This document shows, one piece after another, positions 52,860 to 60,977 of a stretch of DNA of 64,000 nucleotides. Made by a program: the position numbers and the translations under genes. The notes below the pieces were generated by a model, which did not search any database, was not told the DNA's origin, and saw only the letters and a list, made by a program, of their open reading frames with translations. Source of the stretch: Bacteroidota bacterium (lineage in GTDB: Bacteria > Bacteroidota > Ignavibacteria > UBA10030); assembly GCA_021813905.1 (NCBI GenBank), contig JAKAJH010000005.1:26852-90851 (forward strand), written 5' to 3'. How positions within the stretch are numbered: position 1 is the stretch's first letter; each line of letters starts with the position of its first letter.

Positions 52860-53549
52860 ATGCGAAGAGGTGGTGTGACGGGTTCCGCGCGCATCCGATT
52901 CAAGATCTGCTGCATCCAGTCGCCGGACGAGGCCCGACGGGCCATCGCCGCGGGAGCGAACGCCGTGGGACTGGTGTCCGCCATGCCGAGCGGCCCCGGA
53001 CCTATTCCGGACGACCGCATCGCCGCCATCGCGCGGGAGATTCCGCCGGGTGTCGAGAGCGTGCTGCTCACCAGCCGCCCGACCGCCGACGAAGTCATCC
53101 GTCAGCACCGTCAGGCGCGGACGACCGCCCTGCAGCTGGTCGACGCCTTTCCGATGGCGGACTACCGGGCGCTCCGGTCGGCCCTGCCGGGCATCCGGAT
53201 CATTCAGGTGATCCACGTGCGCGATGCCGCGTCGGTCGCCGAAGCGGAGCGTGTGGCACCGGAGGTCGACGCGATCCTGCTGGATTCGGGGGATCCGTCG
53301 TTGCCGGTGAAGGTGCTGGGCGGGACGGGGCATGTGCATGACTGGAGCGTCAGCCGGCAGATCTGCGAGCGCGTGCCGGTGCCGGTGTTCCTGGCCGGCG
53401 GACTGACGCCCGCCAACGTGGCGGAAGCGGTCGAGCGGGTGCGGCCGTATGCCGTGGATGTGTGCAGCGGGGTCCGCACCGGCGGTCTTCTCGATGACAC
53501 GAAACTGGCCGCCTTTGTCGCGGCGCTGGAGAGAGTTCGGAGCGTATGA
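52860..53549 (+). CDS. Phosphoribosylanthranilate isomerase (TrpF) family protein
   Basis: 229 residues if started at ATG 52860; a GTG at 52875 with AGAGG upstream is an equally good start. IRFKICCIQSPDEARRAIAAGANAVGLV corresponds to the TrpF start (VKICGxT; catalytic Cys kept, the following Gly is Cys). AILLDSGDPSL keeps the catalytic Asp. VFLAGGLTPANVAEAV and AVDVCSGVRTGG form the phosphate site. No other trp gene is nearby. The stop overlaps the EttA start (ATGA), so they are coupled. Confidence 0.85.
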   Translation: MRRGGVTGSARIRFKICCIQSPDEARRAIAAGANAVGLVSAMPSGPGPIPDDRIAAIAREIPPGVESVLLTSRPTADEVIRQHRQARTTALQLVDAFPMADYRALRSALPGIRIIQVIHVRDAASVAEAERVAPEVDAILLDSGDPSLPVKVLGGTGHVHDWSVSRQICERVPVPVFLAGGLTPANVAEAVERVRPYAVDVCSGVRTGGLLDDTKLAAFVAALERVRSV

Positions 53550-55216
53550 GCGAGAACAAGATCATCTTTTCCATGGTCGGCGTCGGCAAGGTCGTCAAGC
53601 CGAACCGCCAGATCCTCAAGGATATTTACCTGTCGTTCTTCTACGGCGCCAAGATCGGCGTCCTGGGCCTCAACGGCGCCGGCAAGAGCACGCTGCTGCG
53701 CATCATCGCCGGCGAGGACACCGACTATCTCGGCCAGATCACCGCGCAGAAGGGCATCACGTTCGGCTACCTGCCGCAGGAGCCGGTCCTCGATCCGTCC
53801 AAAACCGTCCGCGAGATCGTCGAGGAAGGCGTCCACGAGGTCATGGGGCTCATGAAGGAGTACGAGCGCATCAACCAGCAGCTCTCCGAGCCGGACGCCG
53901 ACTACGAATCGCTCCTCGAGAAGCAGAGCAAGCTCCAGGAGCGGATCGACCATCTCAACGCCTGGGACATCGACAGCAAGCTCGAGCAGGCCATGGACGC
54001 GCTCCGCTGTCCGCCGGGCGACACTTCCGTCACCGTGCTGTCGGGAGGCGAGCGCCGCCGCGTGGCCCTGTGCCGCCTGCTGCTCAAGGAGCCCGACGTT
54101 CTTCTGTTAGACGAGCCGACGAACCATTTGGACGCCGAATCGGTGGCGTGGCTGGAGCACCATCTGAGCCGCTACCAGGGCACCGTCATCGCGGTGACGC
54201 ACGACCGGTACTTCCTGGACAATGTGGCGGGATGGATCCTGGAGCTCGACCGGGGCGAAGGCATTCCGTTCGAGGGGAACTACTCGTCCTGGCTGGACCA
54301 GAAGAAGCGCCGGCTGGAGGTGGAGGAAAAGCAGGAATCGAAGCGCCAGCGGGTGCTGCAGCGCGAGCTGGAATGGGTGCGCCTGAACCCGAAAGGACGC
54401 CACGCCAAGAGCAAGGCCCGCATCGCGGCGTACGAGAAGCTGCTCAGCGAGCAGTCGGAAAAGCGGGACGAGGAGATGGAGATCTACATTCCGCCCGGTC
54501 CGCGCCTCGGCGATCTGGTCATCGAAGCGCAGGGCGTCGCAAAGGCGTACGGCGACAACCTGCTGTTCGAAAGCATGAATTTTTCTCTCCCTCCCGGCGG
54601 CATCATCGGCGTCATCGGGCCGAACGGCGCGGGCAAGACGACGCTCTTCCGCATGATCACGGGGCAGGTGCAGCCGGACGCCGGCACCATCCGCATCGGC
54701 GAGACGGTGAAGCTGGCCTATGTCGATCAGATGCGCCCGCTCGATCCGGAGAAGTCGATCTGGCAGGAGATCTCCGGCGGCGAGGATCTGATCCGGCTCG
54801 GAGCGCGCGAGGTCAACTCACGCGGCTACGTCGCCCGGTTCAACTTCAGCGGGACCGACCAGCAGAAGAAGGTCGGCGTGCTCTCGGGCGGCGAACGCAA
54901 CCGCGTGCACCTGGCGAAGGTCCTGCGCGAAGGCGCGAACGTGCTGCTGCTCGACGAGCCGACCAACGATCTGGACGTCAACACGCTCCGGGCGCTGGAA
55001 GAAGCCCTCGGCGAGTTCGGCGGCTGTGCCGTCATCATCTCCCACGACCGCTGGTTCCTGGACCGTGTGGCCACGCACATCCTGGCGTTCGAGGGGGACA
55101 GTTCCGTGCTGTGGTTCGACGGGAATTATTCGGAGTACGAGGAGCACCGCCGTCAGCAGCTGGGCGTGGCCGCGGACCAGCCGCACCGCATCAAGTACAA
55201 GCGGATGACGCGCTGA
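53546..55216 (+). CDS. ettA: ABC-F protein, energy-dependent translational throttle A
   Basis: 556 residues. Two ABC domains: Walker A GLNGAGKST and GPNGAGKTT, signature LSGGE in both, Walker B VLLLDEPTNHLD and VLLLDEPTNDLD, catalytic Glu present. The arm and PtIM linker (WLDQKKRRLEVEEKQESKRQ ... RHAKSKARIAAYEKL) match EttA. There are no membrane segments. EttA binds the ribosomal E site and gates the first peptide bond by ATP/ADP ratio. Its start overlaps the TrpF-like gene. Confidence 0.95.
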   Translation: MSENKIIFSMVGVGKVVKPNRQILKDIYLSFFYGAKIGVLGLNGAGKSTLLRIIAGEDTDYLGQITAQKGITFGYLPQEPVLDPSKTVREIVEEGVHEVMGLMKEYERINQQLSEPDADYESLLEKQSKLQERIDHLNAWDIDSKLEQAMDALRCPPGDTSVTVLSGGERRRVALCRLLLKEPDVLLLDEPTNHLDAESVAWLEHHLSRYQGTVIAVTHDRYFLDNVAGWILELDRGEGIPFEGNYSSWLDQKKRRLEVEEKQESKRQRVLQRELEWVRLNPKGRHAKSKARIAAYEKLLSEQSEKRDEEMEIYIPPGPRLGDLVIEAQGVAKAYGDNLLFESMNFSLPPGGIIGVIGPNGAGKTTLFRMITGQVQPDAGTIRIGETVKLAYVDQMRPLDPEKSIWQEISGGEDLIRLGAREVNSRGYVARFNFSGTDQQKKVGVLSGGERNRVHLAKVLREGANVLLLDEPTNDLDVNTLRALEEALGEFGGCAVIISHDRWFLDRVATHILAFEGDSSVLWFDGNYSEYEEHRRQQLGVAADQPHRIKYKRMTR

Positions 55217-55244
55217 GCGCCGCGGACGGAGGGGGGGAGAAAAC

Positions 55245-55270
55245 GAAAAAGCGGACCGGGGGTCCGCTTT
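55245..55270. terminator. Bidirectional terminator between EttA and MerR genes
   Basis: AAAGCGGACC and GGTCCGCTTT form a 10-bp stem. On the minus strand it is followed by TTTTTCGTTTT (best for the MerR gene); on the plus strand by CTTTCG. Confidence 0.85.
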
Positions 55271-55296
55271 CGTGAGATCCGACCGTTGAACGGCCG

Positions 55297-55683
55297 TCAG
55301 TTCTTGTCGAGCTTCTTCAGCAGGTCCTCGAGGAATTCCTTTACTTCCGTCATCTCCGACTTGATCTCTTCGTCGTTGATCTTCTTCTTCGCCGGGACGG
55401 ACAGCAGCTCAAGCTGCTCGTTGGAATCCGGCTCCGGCACATAATCCTTCAGTACCTGCTTCGCCCCCTCGATCGTGTACTTCTCATCCCGCAGCAGATG
55501 CTTGATGTGGAGGATGAGCTTGATATCCTTGTTGGTGTAGATCCGGTTGCCGGCGCGGTTCTTGGCGGGCCGAAGTTCCGGGAATTCCGTTTCCCAGTAC
55601 CGCAGCACGTACTGCTCCAGCGCGGTGATCTTGCTGACCTCGCTGATGGAGTAATACAATTTCTTGATGCCGGTGTGCTTCAT
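55297..55683 (-). CDS. MerR family transcriptional regulator
   Basis: 128 residues from ATG 55683 with GGGAGG upstream. LYYSISEVSKITALEQYVLRYWETEFPELRPAKNRAGNRIYTNKDI is the MerR winged-helix (helix-turn-helix, wing with RxY). A helical region follows (IKHLLRDEKYTIEGAKQVLKDY) and then a Glu/Lys-rich coiled tail. There is no C-terminal effector domain or metal-binding cysteines, as in the short MerR proteins common in Bacteroidota. The target is unknown. Confidence 0.92.
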   Translation of the reverse strand: MKHTGIKKLYYSISEVSKITALEQYVLRYWETEFPELRPAKNRAGNRIYTNKDIKLILHIKHLLRDEKYTIEGAKQVLKDYVPEPDSNEQLELLSVPAKKKINDEEIKSEMTEVKEFLEDLLKKLDKN

Positions 55684-55816
55684 GGGAACGCCTCCCGGTG
55701 TCGTGAGCCGCTGATACAAACTTAGCAAAGTACGCGCTGACTTGCAATGAAGCGGGATTTTGAAATATATTGATGCGACACGCCGGCGCACCCCGCGCCG
55801 GAGATCCGCTCCCGCC

Positions 55817-56140
55817 ATGTGGCTGATGACGACATACGGCTTCTTCAGCATCGTCCGGAAGGGCGAGCAGGAATTCCACGTTCGCGCCCGCGTGAAAGCG
55901 GACCTCGAGCGGCTGCGTGCCGCCGCGGGGCTCACCGAGCCGGTCATCACGACCCGGCCGGCCGACTATCGCTATCGCCTCGTCGTCGGGCAGGACGGCA
56001 TCCGCCGCATCATGGCCATCCTGGCCCGCAGCATCACCTATCCCAACTTCAAGGAGCAGGTCGGCCGCCAGCCGGACCAGAAGGACAAGCTTCCCGCCTA
56101 CCACCGGATCTGGGAGATCATGGACCGGCTGCAATCATGA
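55817..56140 (+). CDS. Conserved small protein of unknown function
   Basis: 107 residues from ATG 55817. MWLMTTYGFFSIVRKGEQEFHVRARVKADLERL opens the protein; the rest is an alpha/beta sequence with TRPADYRYRLVVGQDG and ITYPNFKEQVGRQ. No signal peptide or membrane segment. The start resembles small conserved proteins seen in many genomes without assigned role. Its stop overlaps the start of the GIY-YIG nuclease (ATGA), so the two are translationally coupled. Confidence 0.75.
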   Translation: MWLMTTYGFFSIVRKGEQEFHVRARVKADLERLRAAAGLTEPVITTRPADYRYRLVVGQDGIRRIMAILARSITYPNFKEQVGRQPDQKDKLPAYHRIWEIMDRLQS

Positions 56141-57045
56141 CCGCGGCCCAGCGTTCGCTCCTCACCACGCTTCCCAATACGCCCGGCGTGTACCTCTTCT
56201 ACGGCACGCTCGGCGAGCTGCTGTACGTCGGCAAGAGCAAGACCATCCGGACACGGGTGCGGTCGCACTTTACGGCGCGGGACGAGGCGTGGCTCCGTCG
56301 GCGCGTCAAGCGCGTCGACACTCGCGAAACGGCCGGAGAGCTCGGTGCCCTTCTGCTCGAATCGAAGCTCATCAAGGAGCTGCACCCGATGTTCAACGTG
56401 GCCTCCCGTCAGCGTCGACGGATCATCGTGGCGCGGGGGACGGTCAACGCCGCCGGCTATCTCGTCGTGTCGCTCGAAGCCATCGACATTCTGGAGCTTC
56501 GTCCCGGCGCACCGGTGCTCGGCATCTTCAAGCATCGGACGCAGGCGCGGGAGTTCCTCACGCAGGCGGCCCGGGAGTTCCGGCTTTGCCCGAAGCTGCT
56601 CCGCCTCGAAACCGGCCGCGGCTACTGCTTCTCGTATCATCTCGGCCATTGCGACGGCGCTTGCAACGGCGAGGAAGATCCCGGCGCGTACAACGCCCGC
56701 GTCGAGAAGGCGTTCGACGAGCGCCGCATCCGGGCGTGGCCGTACCGCGGCCCCATCGTCATCGAGGAAGAATCCGCCGCCGGGCTGAAAGAATCGTTCG
56801 TGGTGGATAACTGGTGCCTACTGGAAAGCCGGCGGGTCGGCTCCGGAGGTTCGGACTCCGTGGAGACCGCGCCGCACCGGTTCGACTACGACAGCTACAA
56901 GATCCTGTATTCGTTCGTCTCCGACCCCGCCAACGCCGGACGGATCCGCGGCCAGTCGCACGAGTCGGCCCCACAGCCACCGCGGCGAACGTTTTCGCGG
57001 AGACCCCATCGGCGGGTCGATGCATCTCATAGAAAGAACGTCTGA
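56137..57045 (+). CDS. GIY-YIG nuclease of the UvrC/Cho type
   Basis: 302 residues from ATG 56137. GIY-YIG core: NTPGVYLFYGTLGELLYVGKSKTIRTRVRSHF, with the catalytic Arg/Tyr layout, and the metal Glu in ALLLESKLIKELHP. Residues beyond ~95 resemble the middle of UvrC/Cho, including a Cys-rich FRLCPKLLRL...GHCDGACNGEEDP patch that may bind a metal cluster. The UvrC C-terminal RNase H-like nuclease is absent. As in Cho, it could make the 3' incision in nucleotide excision repair. Confidence 0.85.
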   Translation: MTAAQRSLLTTLPNTPGVYLFYGTLGELLYVGKSKTIRTRVRSHFTARDEAWLRRRVKRVDTRETAGELGALLLESKLIKELHPMFNVASRQRRRIIVARGTVNAAGYLVVSLEAIDILELRPGAPVLGIFKHRTQAREFLTQAAREFRLCPKLLRLETGRGYCFSYHLGHCDGACNGEEDPGAYNARVEKAFDERRIRAWPYRGPIVIEEESAAGLKESFVVDNWCLLESRRVGSGGSDSVETAPHRFDYDSYKILYSFVSDPANAGRIRGQSHESAPQPPRRTFSRRPHRRVDASHRKNV

Positions 57046-57088
57046 AGCATTCTGCGTGTTTTAGAAAGAGGAAATGAAGGAGTCGATG

Positions 57089-57898
57089 ATGAAGTACGAT
57101 GTCTCAGATTTTCAATCGCAAGTGATCGAGCGGAGCTTTACGGTGCCCGTGCTGGTCGATTTCTGGGCGGAATGGTGCGGTCCGTGCCGCATCCTCGGAC
57201 CGACGCTGGAGCGATTGGCCGATGGCGCCAACGGCGACTGGGAGCTCGCGAAAGTTGACACGGAGCGCATGCCCGACGTGGCGGCGCGGTACGGCATCCA
57301 GAGCATTCCGAACGTGAAGCTGTTTGTGGACGGCAAGCCGGCCAACGAGTTTGTCGGCGCGCTGCCCGAACCGCAGATCCGGGCCTGGCTGAGCAAGGCG
57401 CTTCCGAGCAGGAACCGCCAGCTGGTCGAGCACGCGGAAGTCCTGCTCGCGCAGGGAAGCACCGCCGAGGCGACCGCGATCCTGAAGGACGTTGTGGCCA
57501 AGGAGCCGGCCAACGGACACGCCCACGCCCTGCTCGCCCGGACGCTTGTCTTCACCGATCCCGCCGCGGCGCTTGTCCACGCGGACGGCGTGAACGACCC
57601 GCAATTCTACGAGATCGCGGAAGCGGTGCGGACCATGGCGCATTTGGGAGAGATGATGAAGGATGGCGCCGATCTGCCCGACGGCGACGCCACGCGGCTC
57701 TACCGTGAGGCGATCGGACTGACCCTGCGCGGGAATTTTGACGCGGCGCTTGAGAAGTTCATCGAGGTTATTCGGCTGGACCGGAAGCTGGACGACGACG
57801 GCGCCCGCAAGGCGTGCATCGCCATCTTCAAGTTCCTCGCGGAAGAGCACGAGGTCACGCGGTCATGGCGGAGGGAGTTCAGCAGCGCGTTGTACTGA
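57089..57898 (+). CDS. Thioredoxin-TPR co-chaperone (CnoX/YbbN-like)
   Basis: 269 residues from ATG 57089, 6 nt after AAGGAG (57077-57082); ATGs at 57074 and 57086 are poorer. Thioredoxin domain residues ~1-105 with DFWAEWCGPCRILGPTL, active-site CGPC intact. Then TPR-like helices (LVEHAEVLLAQGSTAEATAILKDVVAKEPANGHAHALLARTL) and an end domain (AACIAIFKFLAEEHE-like). CnoX proteins hold unfolded clients for GroEL and protect against oxidation. Cytosolic. Followed by a strong terminator. Confidence 0.9.
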   Translation: MKYDVSDFQSQVIERSFTVPVLVDFWAEWCGPCRILGPTLERLADGANGDWELAKVDTERMPDVAARYGIQSIPNVKLFVDGKPANEFVGALPEPQIRAWLSKALPSRNRQLVEHAEVLLAQGSTAEATAILKDVVAKEPANGHAHALLARTLVFTDPAAALVHADGVNDPQFYEIAEAVRTMAHLGEMMKDGADLPDGDATRLYREAIGLTLRGNFDAALEKFIEVIRLDRKLDDDGARKACIAIFKFLAEEHEVTRSWRREFSSALY

Positions 57899-57933
57899 GA
57901 TACAGCCCTGCGCGTCGGTAGAACGTACATAAG

Positions 57934-57969
57934 AAACGCCGGAAAGACTCTCCGTCCTTCCGGCGTTTT
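57934..57969. terminator. Bidirectional terminator between CnoX-like and PAS-UbiA genes
   Basis: AACGCCGGAA...G and CTTCCGGCGTT form a stem of about 10 bp with one bulge; TTTTC follows on the plus strand, and AAA/TTT flanks make it usable on both. Confidence 0.8.
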
Positions 57970-57990
57970 CGGGTACACAAACTGCAGCGA

Positions 57991-59265
57991 TCAGACCATC
58001 AAACACACCGTGAACGCCAGCCCGAAGAGCATCGCCAGGTAGATCGTGTTGACGTTCGCCGTGACCAGATCCCGGCTGTAAAGATGCTTTCGGAAGTACC
58101 GGATAATGAAGAATCCGTACACCGCCAGGATCACCACCGGCAGAATGAGCCACATGCGCTGGAGCTGGAACGCGAGCGTCATCGACACGCCGACCGCGAT
58201 CGCGATCGTGAGCGCGTAGATCGTCACCGCATTCTCCTTGCCGAAGGTCACCACCAGGTGGTTCTTCCCGGTGGAGGCGTCCGCCTCCGCGTCGGGCACC
58301 TGATTGATCAGCAGGATGTTCGACGTCAGCAGTCCGACCGGCAGCCCGATCAGGAGGCTGACCCAGGAGAACATCCCCGTCACCGTGTAGAAGATCCCGC
58401 CGGTCACCAGCGGTCCGAACGTCACTCCGATGGCGAATTCGCCCAGTCCGTGCCGGGCCACCAGACGCAGCGGCGGCGCGGTGTAGAAGTATCCGGCGAA
58501 CGCCCCGGCCAGTCCGAACGCCAGGACGCCCCAGCCGACGCGGGCCGTCAAAAACACGCCGATGGCCGCGGAAACCGCCAGCAGCGTGGTCGCTACAACC
58601 GCCGTTCCGCGCTGGGAGATGAGGCCGAGCTCGATGGCCCGGCTCCCGCCGCTGTACTTCTGGAAGTAGCTCGCGTTGGCCTGATCCGTGCCGTCCCGCC
58701 AGTCAAAGTAGTCGTTGAACACGTTGGCGGACAGATGCAGGAGCGCCACGCCGATGGTGGCGAGGATGAAATTGAGCGTCGAAAAGACCGGTCCGGTGAT
58801 GATCGTTGACGCATAGGCTCCGGCGATGAACGCCGGGATGACCGAGGCGCTCAGGAACGGCGCCCGCGTGATCACCAGGGCTTCCACGAGGGAGATCCAC
58901 CACTTCTTTTCCGGCGCGATGCTGTCCTCGATCTCCGTCGTCACCCCGCAATAGCCGATCTGCTTGCCATCCTTGAAGGTCGGGGTAATGCGGACCTCGG
59001 CGTTGAACCGGCCGCCGTCCTTCCGGACGAACACCGTCCGGCCCCGGAATTCCCCTTCTTCCCGCGCTTTCGTCAGCCACATGCCGACGTTCTGCAGCAC
59101 GACCCAGCCCGGAGAGAAGAGCGAGACGCGCTTCTTGCCGATGACCTCGTCCGGGGCGTAGCCGAACAGCTGGACCGCGCCGTCATTGTACGTTTCGATG
59201 ACCCCTTCCATGTCGCAGGTCACGGTGCTTTTGGCCTTCCGTGTTCCCGTGCCATTCGCTTGCAT
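57991..59265 (-). CDS. PAS domain fused to a UbiA/MenA-type prenyltransferase
   Basis: 424 residues. Residues ~10-115 are a PAS domain: VTCDMEGVIETYNDGAVQLFGYAPDEVIGK, then VFVRKDGGRFNAEVRITPTFKDG. Residues ~125-424 are a polytopic UbiA domain with both prenyl-diphosphate/Mg motifs: NDYFDWRDGTD (Asn184, Asp185, Asp188, Asp191) and PDAEADASTGK (Asp325, Asp329). GLGEFAIGVTFGP is typical of MenA (1,4-dihydroxy-2-naphthoate polyprenyltransferase, menaquinone synthesis). Ribosome site GAGGGATC. It is divergent from the MarR operon, sharing a 195-bp regulatory region. A sensor fused directly to a quinone prenyltransferase is unusual. Confidence 0.9.
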   Translation of the reverse strand: MQANGTGTRKAKSTVTCDMEGVIETYNDGAVQLFGYAPDEVIGKKRVSLFSPGWVVLQNVGMWLTKAREEGEFRGRTVFVRKDGGRFNAEVRITPTFKDGKQIGYCGVTTEIEDSIAPEKKWWISLVEALVITRAPFLSASVIPAFIAGAYASTIITGPVFSTLNFILATIGVALLHLSANVFNDYFDWRDGTDQANASYFQKYSGGSRAIELGLISQRGTAVVATTLLAVSAAIGVFLTARVGWGVLAFGLAGAFAGYFYTAPPLRLVARHGLGEFAIGVTFGPLVTGGIFYTVTGMFSWVSLLIGLPVGLLTSNILLINQVPDAEADASTGKNHLVVTFGKENAVTIYALTIAIAVGVSMTLAFQLQRMWLILPVVILAVYGFFIIRYFRKHLYSRDLVTANVNTIYLAMLFGLAFTVCLMV

Positions 59266-59312
59266 ATGCGATCCCTCGTTTGTATATCTGGTGTGAGCTA
59301 CACAAGTATAAC

Positions 59313-59334
59313 GAATTTTCCGCCGGGAAAATTC
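59313..59334. promoter_or_regulatory. Perfect 9-bp inverted repeat, candidate MarR operator
   Basis: GAATTTTCC - gccg - GGAAAATTC in the divergent promoter region. TATAAC just to its left could be a -10 element for the marR operon. MarR proteins bind dyads of this size and placement. Confidence 0.6.
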
Positions 59335-59434
59335 CGGCCAACCAGGCGATTCCGCCCCGTCACCAGCGTTGTTCCGGGGCGGCTACCGGGGTCCCGCCCG
59401 GACAGCCTTCGGAACCAAATGCGCCCGCGGGGGG

Positions 59435-59447
59435 TTGAACAGTTCAA
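59435..59447. promoter_or_regulatory. TTGAACAGTTCAA dyad before marR
   Basis: A 6-bp perfect inverted repeat with a 1-nt centre, ending 13 nt before the marR start where a ribosome site would be. It may be a second MarR site (autoregulation). The core AACAGTTCAAA also occurs at 3038, so it might instead be part of a dispersed repeat. Confidence 0.4.
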
Positions 59448-59460
59448 ATTCGAACATCCT

Positions 59461-59919
59461 ATGAAGACCACCAAACGCTACGGCCGCAAGGCCGATCTGG
59501 CTCTGAGCATGTGGGTCAAGCTGGCCCGCGCGCATGACACCTTCGAGCACCGCACGGCCGAGAACATCCGGTCGTTCGGCCTCACGCCGCCCCAATTCGG
59601 CGCTCTGGAGTGCCTCGGCCATCTGGGCCCCATGAAGATCGGCGAGCTGACAAAGAAACAGCTCGTCAGCGGCGGCAACATGACCGTCGTGATCGACAAC
59701 CTGGAGAAGGACGGCCTCGTGCAGCGCACGGTCAAGTCCACCGACCGCCGCTCCGTCCAGGTGTCGCTGACCGCCAAGGGCCGGCGCCTGTTCGAGCGCA
59801 TTTTTGCCGAGCACGCAGCCTATGTTGCACAGCTGGCTTCCGCACTCACGGAGCAGGAGCAGACCGCGCTCGCGGACCTTCTCCGGAAACTCGGCTGCGC
59901 TCTCGCGAAATCCGCCTGA
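59461..59919 (+). CDS. MarR family transcriptional regulator
   Basis: 152 residues from ATG 59461. Winged-helix core FGLTPPQFGALECLGHLGPMKIGELTKKQLVSGGNMTVVIDNLEKDGLVQRTVKSTDRRSVQVSLTAKG is unmistakable, with the DxRS/R wing. The N- and C-terminal helices form the dimer. No cysteine in the usual redox-sensor position is evident, so a ligand-type control is more likely. It heads the operon FMN reductase - isomerase-like - YceI and is divergent from PAS-UbiA. Confidence 0.93.
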   Translation: MKTTKRYGRKADLALSMWVKLARAHDTFEHRTAENIRSFGLTPPQFGALECLGHLGPMKIGELTKKQLVSGGNMTVVIDNLEKDGLVQRTVKSTDRRSVQVSLTAKGRRLFERIFAEHAAYVAQLASALTEQEQTALADLLRKLGCALAKSA

Positions 59920-59994
59920 TTTCGCCCCTTCACCCCACTTACTTTAAATTTGAAACTTTCCGGCTGGCCGGGGTGTTCTGATTCCTGAACGCCT

Positions 59995-60621
59995 ATGGAA
60001 TCGACACACCGACCGCTGCAAGTACTGGGAATTTCCGGAAGCCTCCGGACCGGCTCCTACAACCGCCTGCTGCTGCGTTCGGCACTGCGCAGTGCCGCAG
60101 ACGCCGGCGCCCGTGTCCGCGAAGCGGACCTGAAGATACTCGATCTCCCCGCGTACGATGAGGACCTCCGCACCGACGGCGAACCGCCGTCCGTGACCAT
60201 GTTCCGCCGCCTGGTCGCCGATGCGGACGTCATCTTCATCGCGATGCCCGAATACAACTACTCCGTACCCGGCACGCTCAAGAACGCCATCGACTGGGCA
60301 TCGCGCAAACCGAATGTGTTTGACGGAAAGACCGCCGCGATCTTCGGCGCATCGACCGGCCCGTACGGCACCGTCCGCGGTCAGGCGCATCTCCGCCTCA
60401 TTCTGGGCGCCATGAACGTCTATCTCGTGCCGCAACCCCAGGTGCTGGTGCGTTCCGCCGAGCACGCCTTCACACCGGACGGGACGCTCGCCGATGAACG
60501 AGCGGCGGAACAGCTGCGCATGCTGATCCAACGCACACTGCAACTCGCACGGGCACTCGACTTCACCCGATCCGCATCCGAATCAGCGCTCATGACGTCC
60601 AATACACGGAGGGTTGTATGA
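59995..60621 (+). CDS. NAD(P)H-dependent FMN reductase / quinone reductase family
   Basis: 208 residues. Flavodoxin-like FMN phosphate loop GISGSLRTGSYNRLLL (about 12-27), AMPEYNYSVPGTLKNAIDWASR (the PEYN-x-S-x-PG motif) and FGASTGPYGTVRGQAHLR place it in PF03358. Members reduce quinones, azo dyes, chromate or FMN with NAD(P)H. Its stop overlaps the next start (ATGA). The MarR and quinone-prenyltransferase neighbours suggest quinone or electrophile detoxification. Confidence 0.93.
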   Translation: MESTHRPLQVLGISGSLRTGSYNRLLLRSALRSAADAGARVREADLKILDLPAYDEDLRTDGEPPSVTMFRRLVADADVIFIAMPEYNYSVPGTLKNAIDWASRKPNVFDGKTAAIFGASTGPYGTVRGQAHLRLILGAMNVYLVPQPQVLVRSAEHAFTPDGTLADERAAEQLRMLIQRTLQLARALDFTRSASESALMTSNTRRVV

Positions 60622-60914
60622 ACGAATTCATGGTCACGATCAACCTCCCGGACGATCCGACGCCGGAATTTTTCTCCATCGTCCCCAGCCACCGGGCCCG
60701 CGTCAATGAGCTGATGCAGCAGGGCGTCGTCACCGGCTACAGCCTCTCCGCCGACCGCCGCATCCTCTGGATGACGATGATGGCAACGGACCAGGAGGAG
60801 ATCGTAAAAACGCTCGTCACGCTTCCGCTGTACCACTGCATGCGGTACACCGTGCAGGAGCTGATGTTCCATAACAGTCCCGTATTCTCCACGCCCCGGT
60901 TCTCGGTCAATTGA
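60618..60914 (+). CDS. Muconolactone delta-isomerase-like (MIase) protein
   Basis: 98 residues. MNEFMVTINLPDDPTPEFFSIVPSHRARVNELMQQGVVTGYSLSADRRILWMTM resembles the ferredoxin-like muconolactone isomerase family (EFxV-x-I; HRARxxEL; G-x-x-x-x-x-x-LS-x-D). The usual R-W pair near the N-terminal helix is altered. A real role in catechol degradation is not supported, because no other beta-ketoadipate genes are seen. It more likely acts with the FMN reductase, to which it is coupled by ATGA overlap. Confidence 0.75.
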   Translation: MNEFMVTINLPDDPTPEFFSIVPSHRARVNELMQQGVVTGYSLSADRRILWMTMMATDQEEIVKTLVTLPLYHCMRYTVQELMFHNSPVFSTPRFSVN

Positions 60915-60977
60915 CCGCGACGGACGGGCATCACGAGTTCTTTCACCATCAACCGATCAATCATACAGGAGTTTTCC

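Noticed and set aside
60618..60914. Catechol (beta-ketoadipate) degradation pathway implied by the muconolactone-isomerase-like gene
   Set aside because: No other pathway genes are present; the gene is coupled to an FMN reductase under MarR control.
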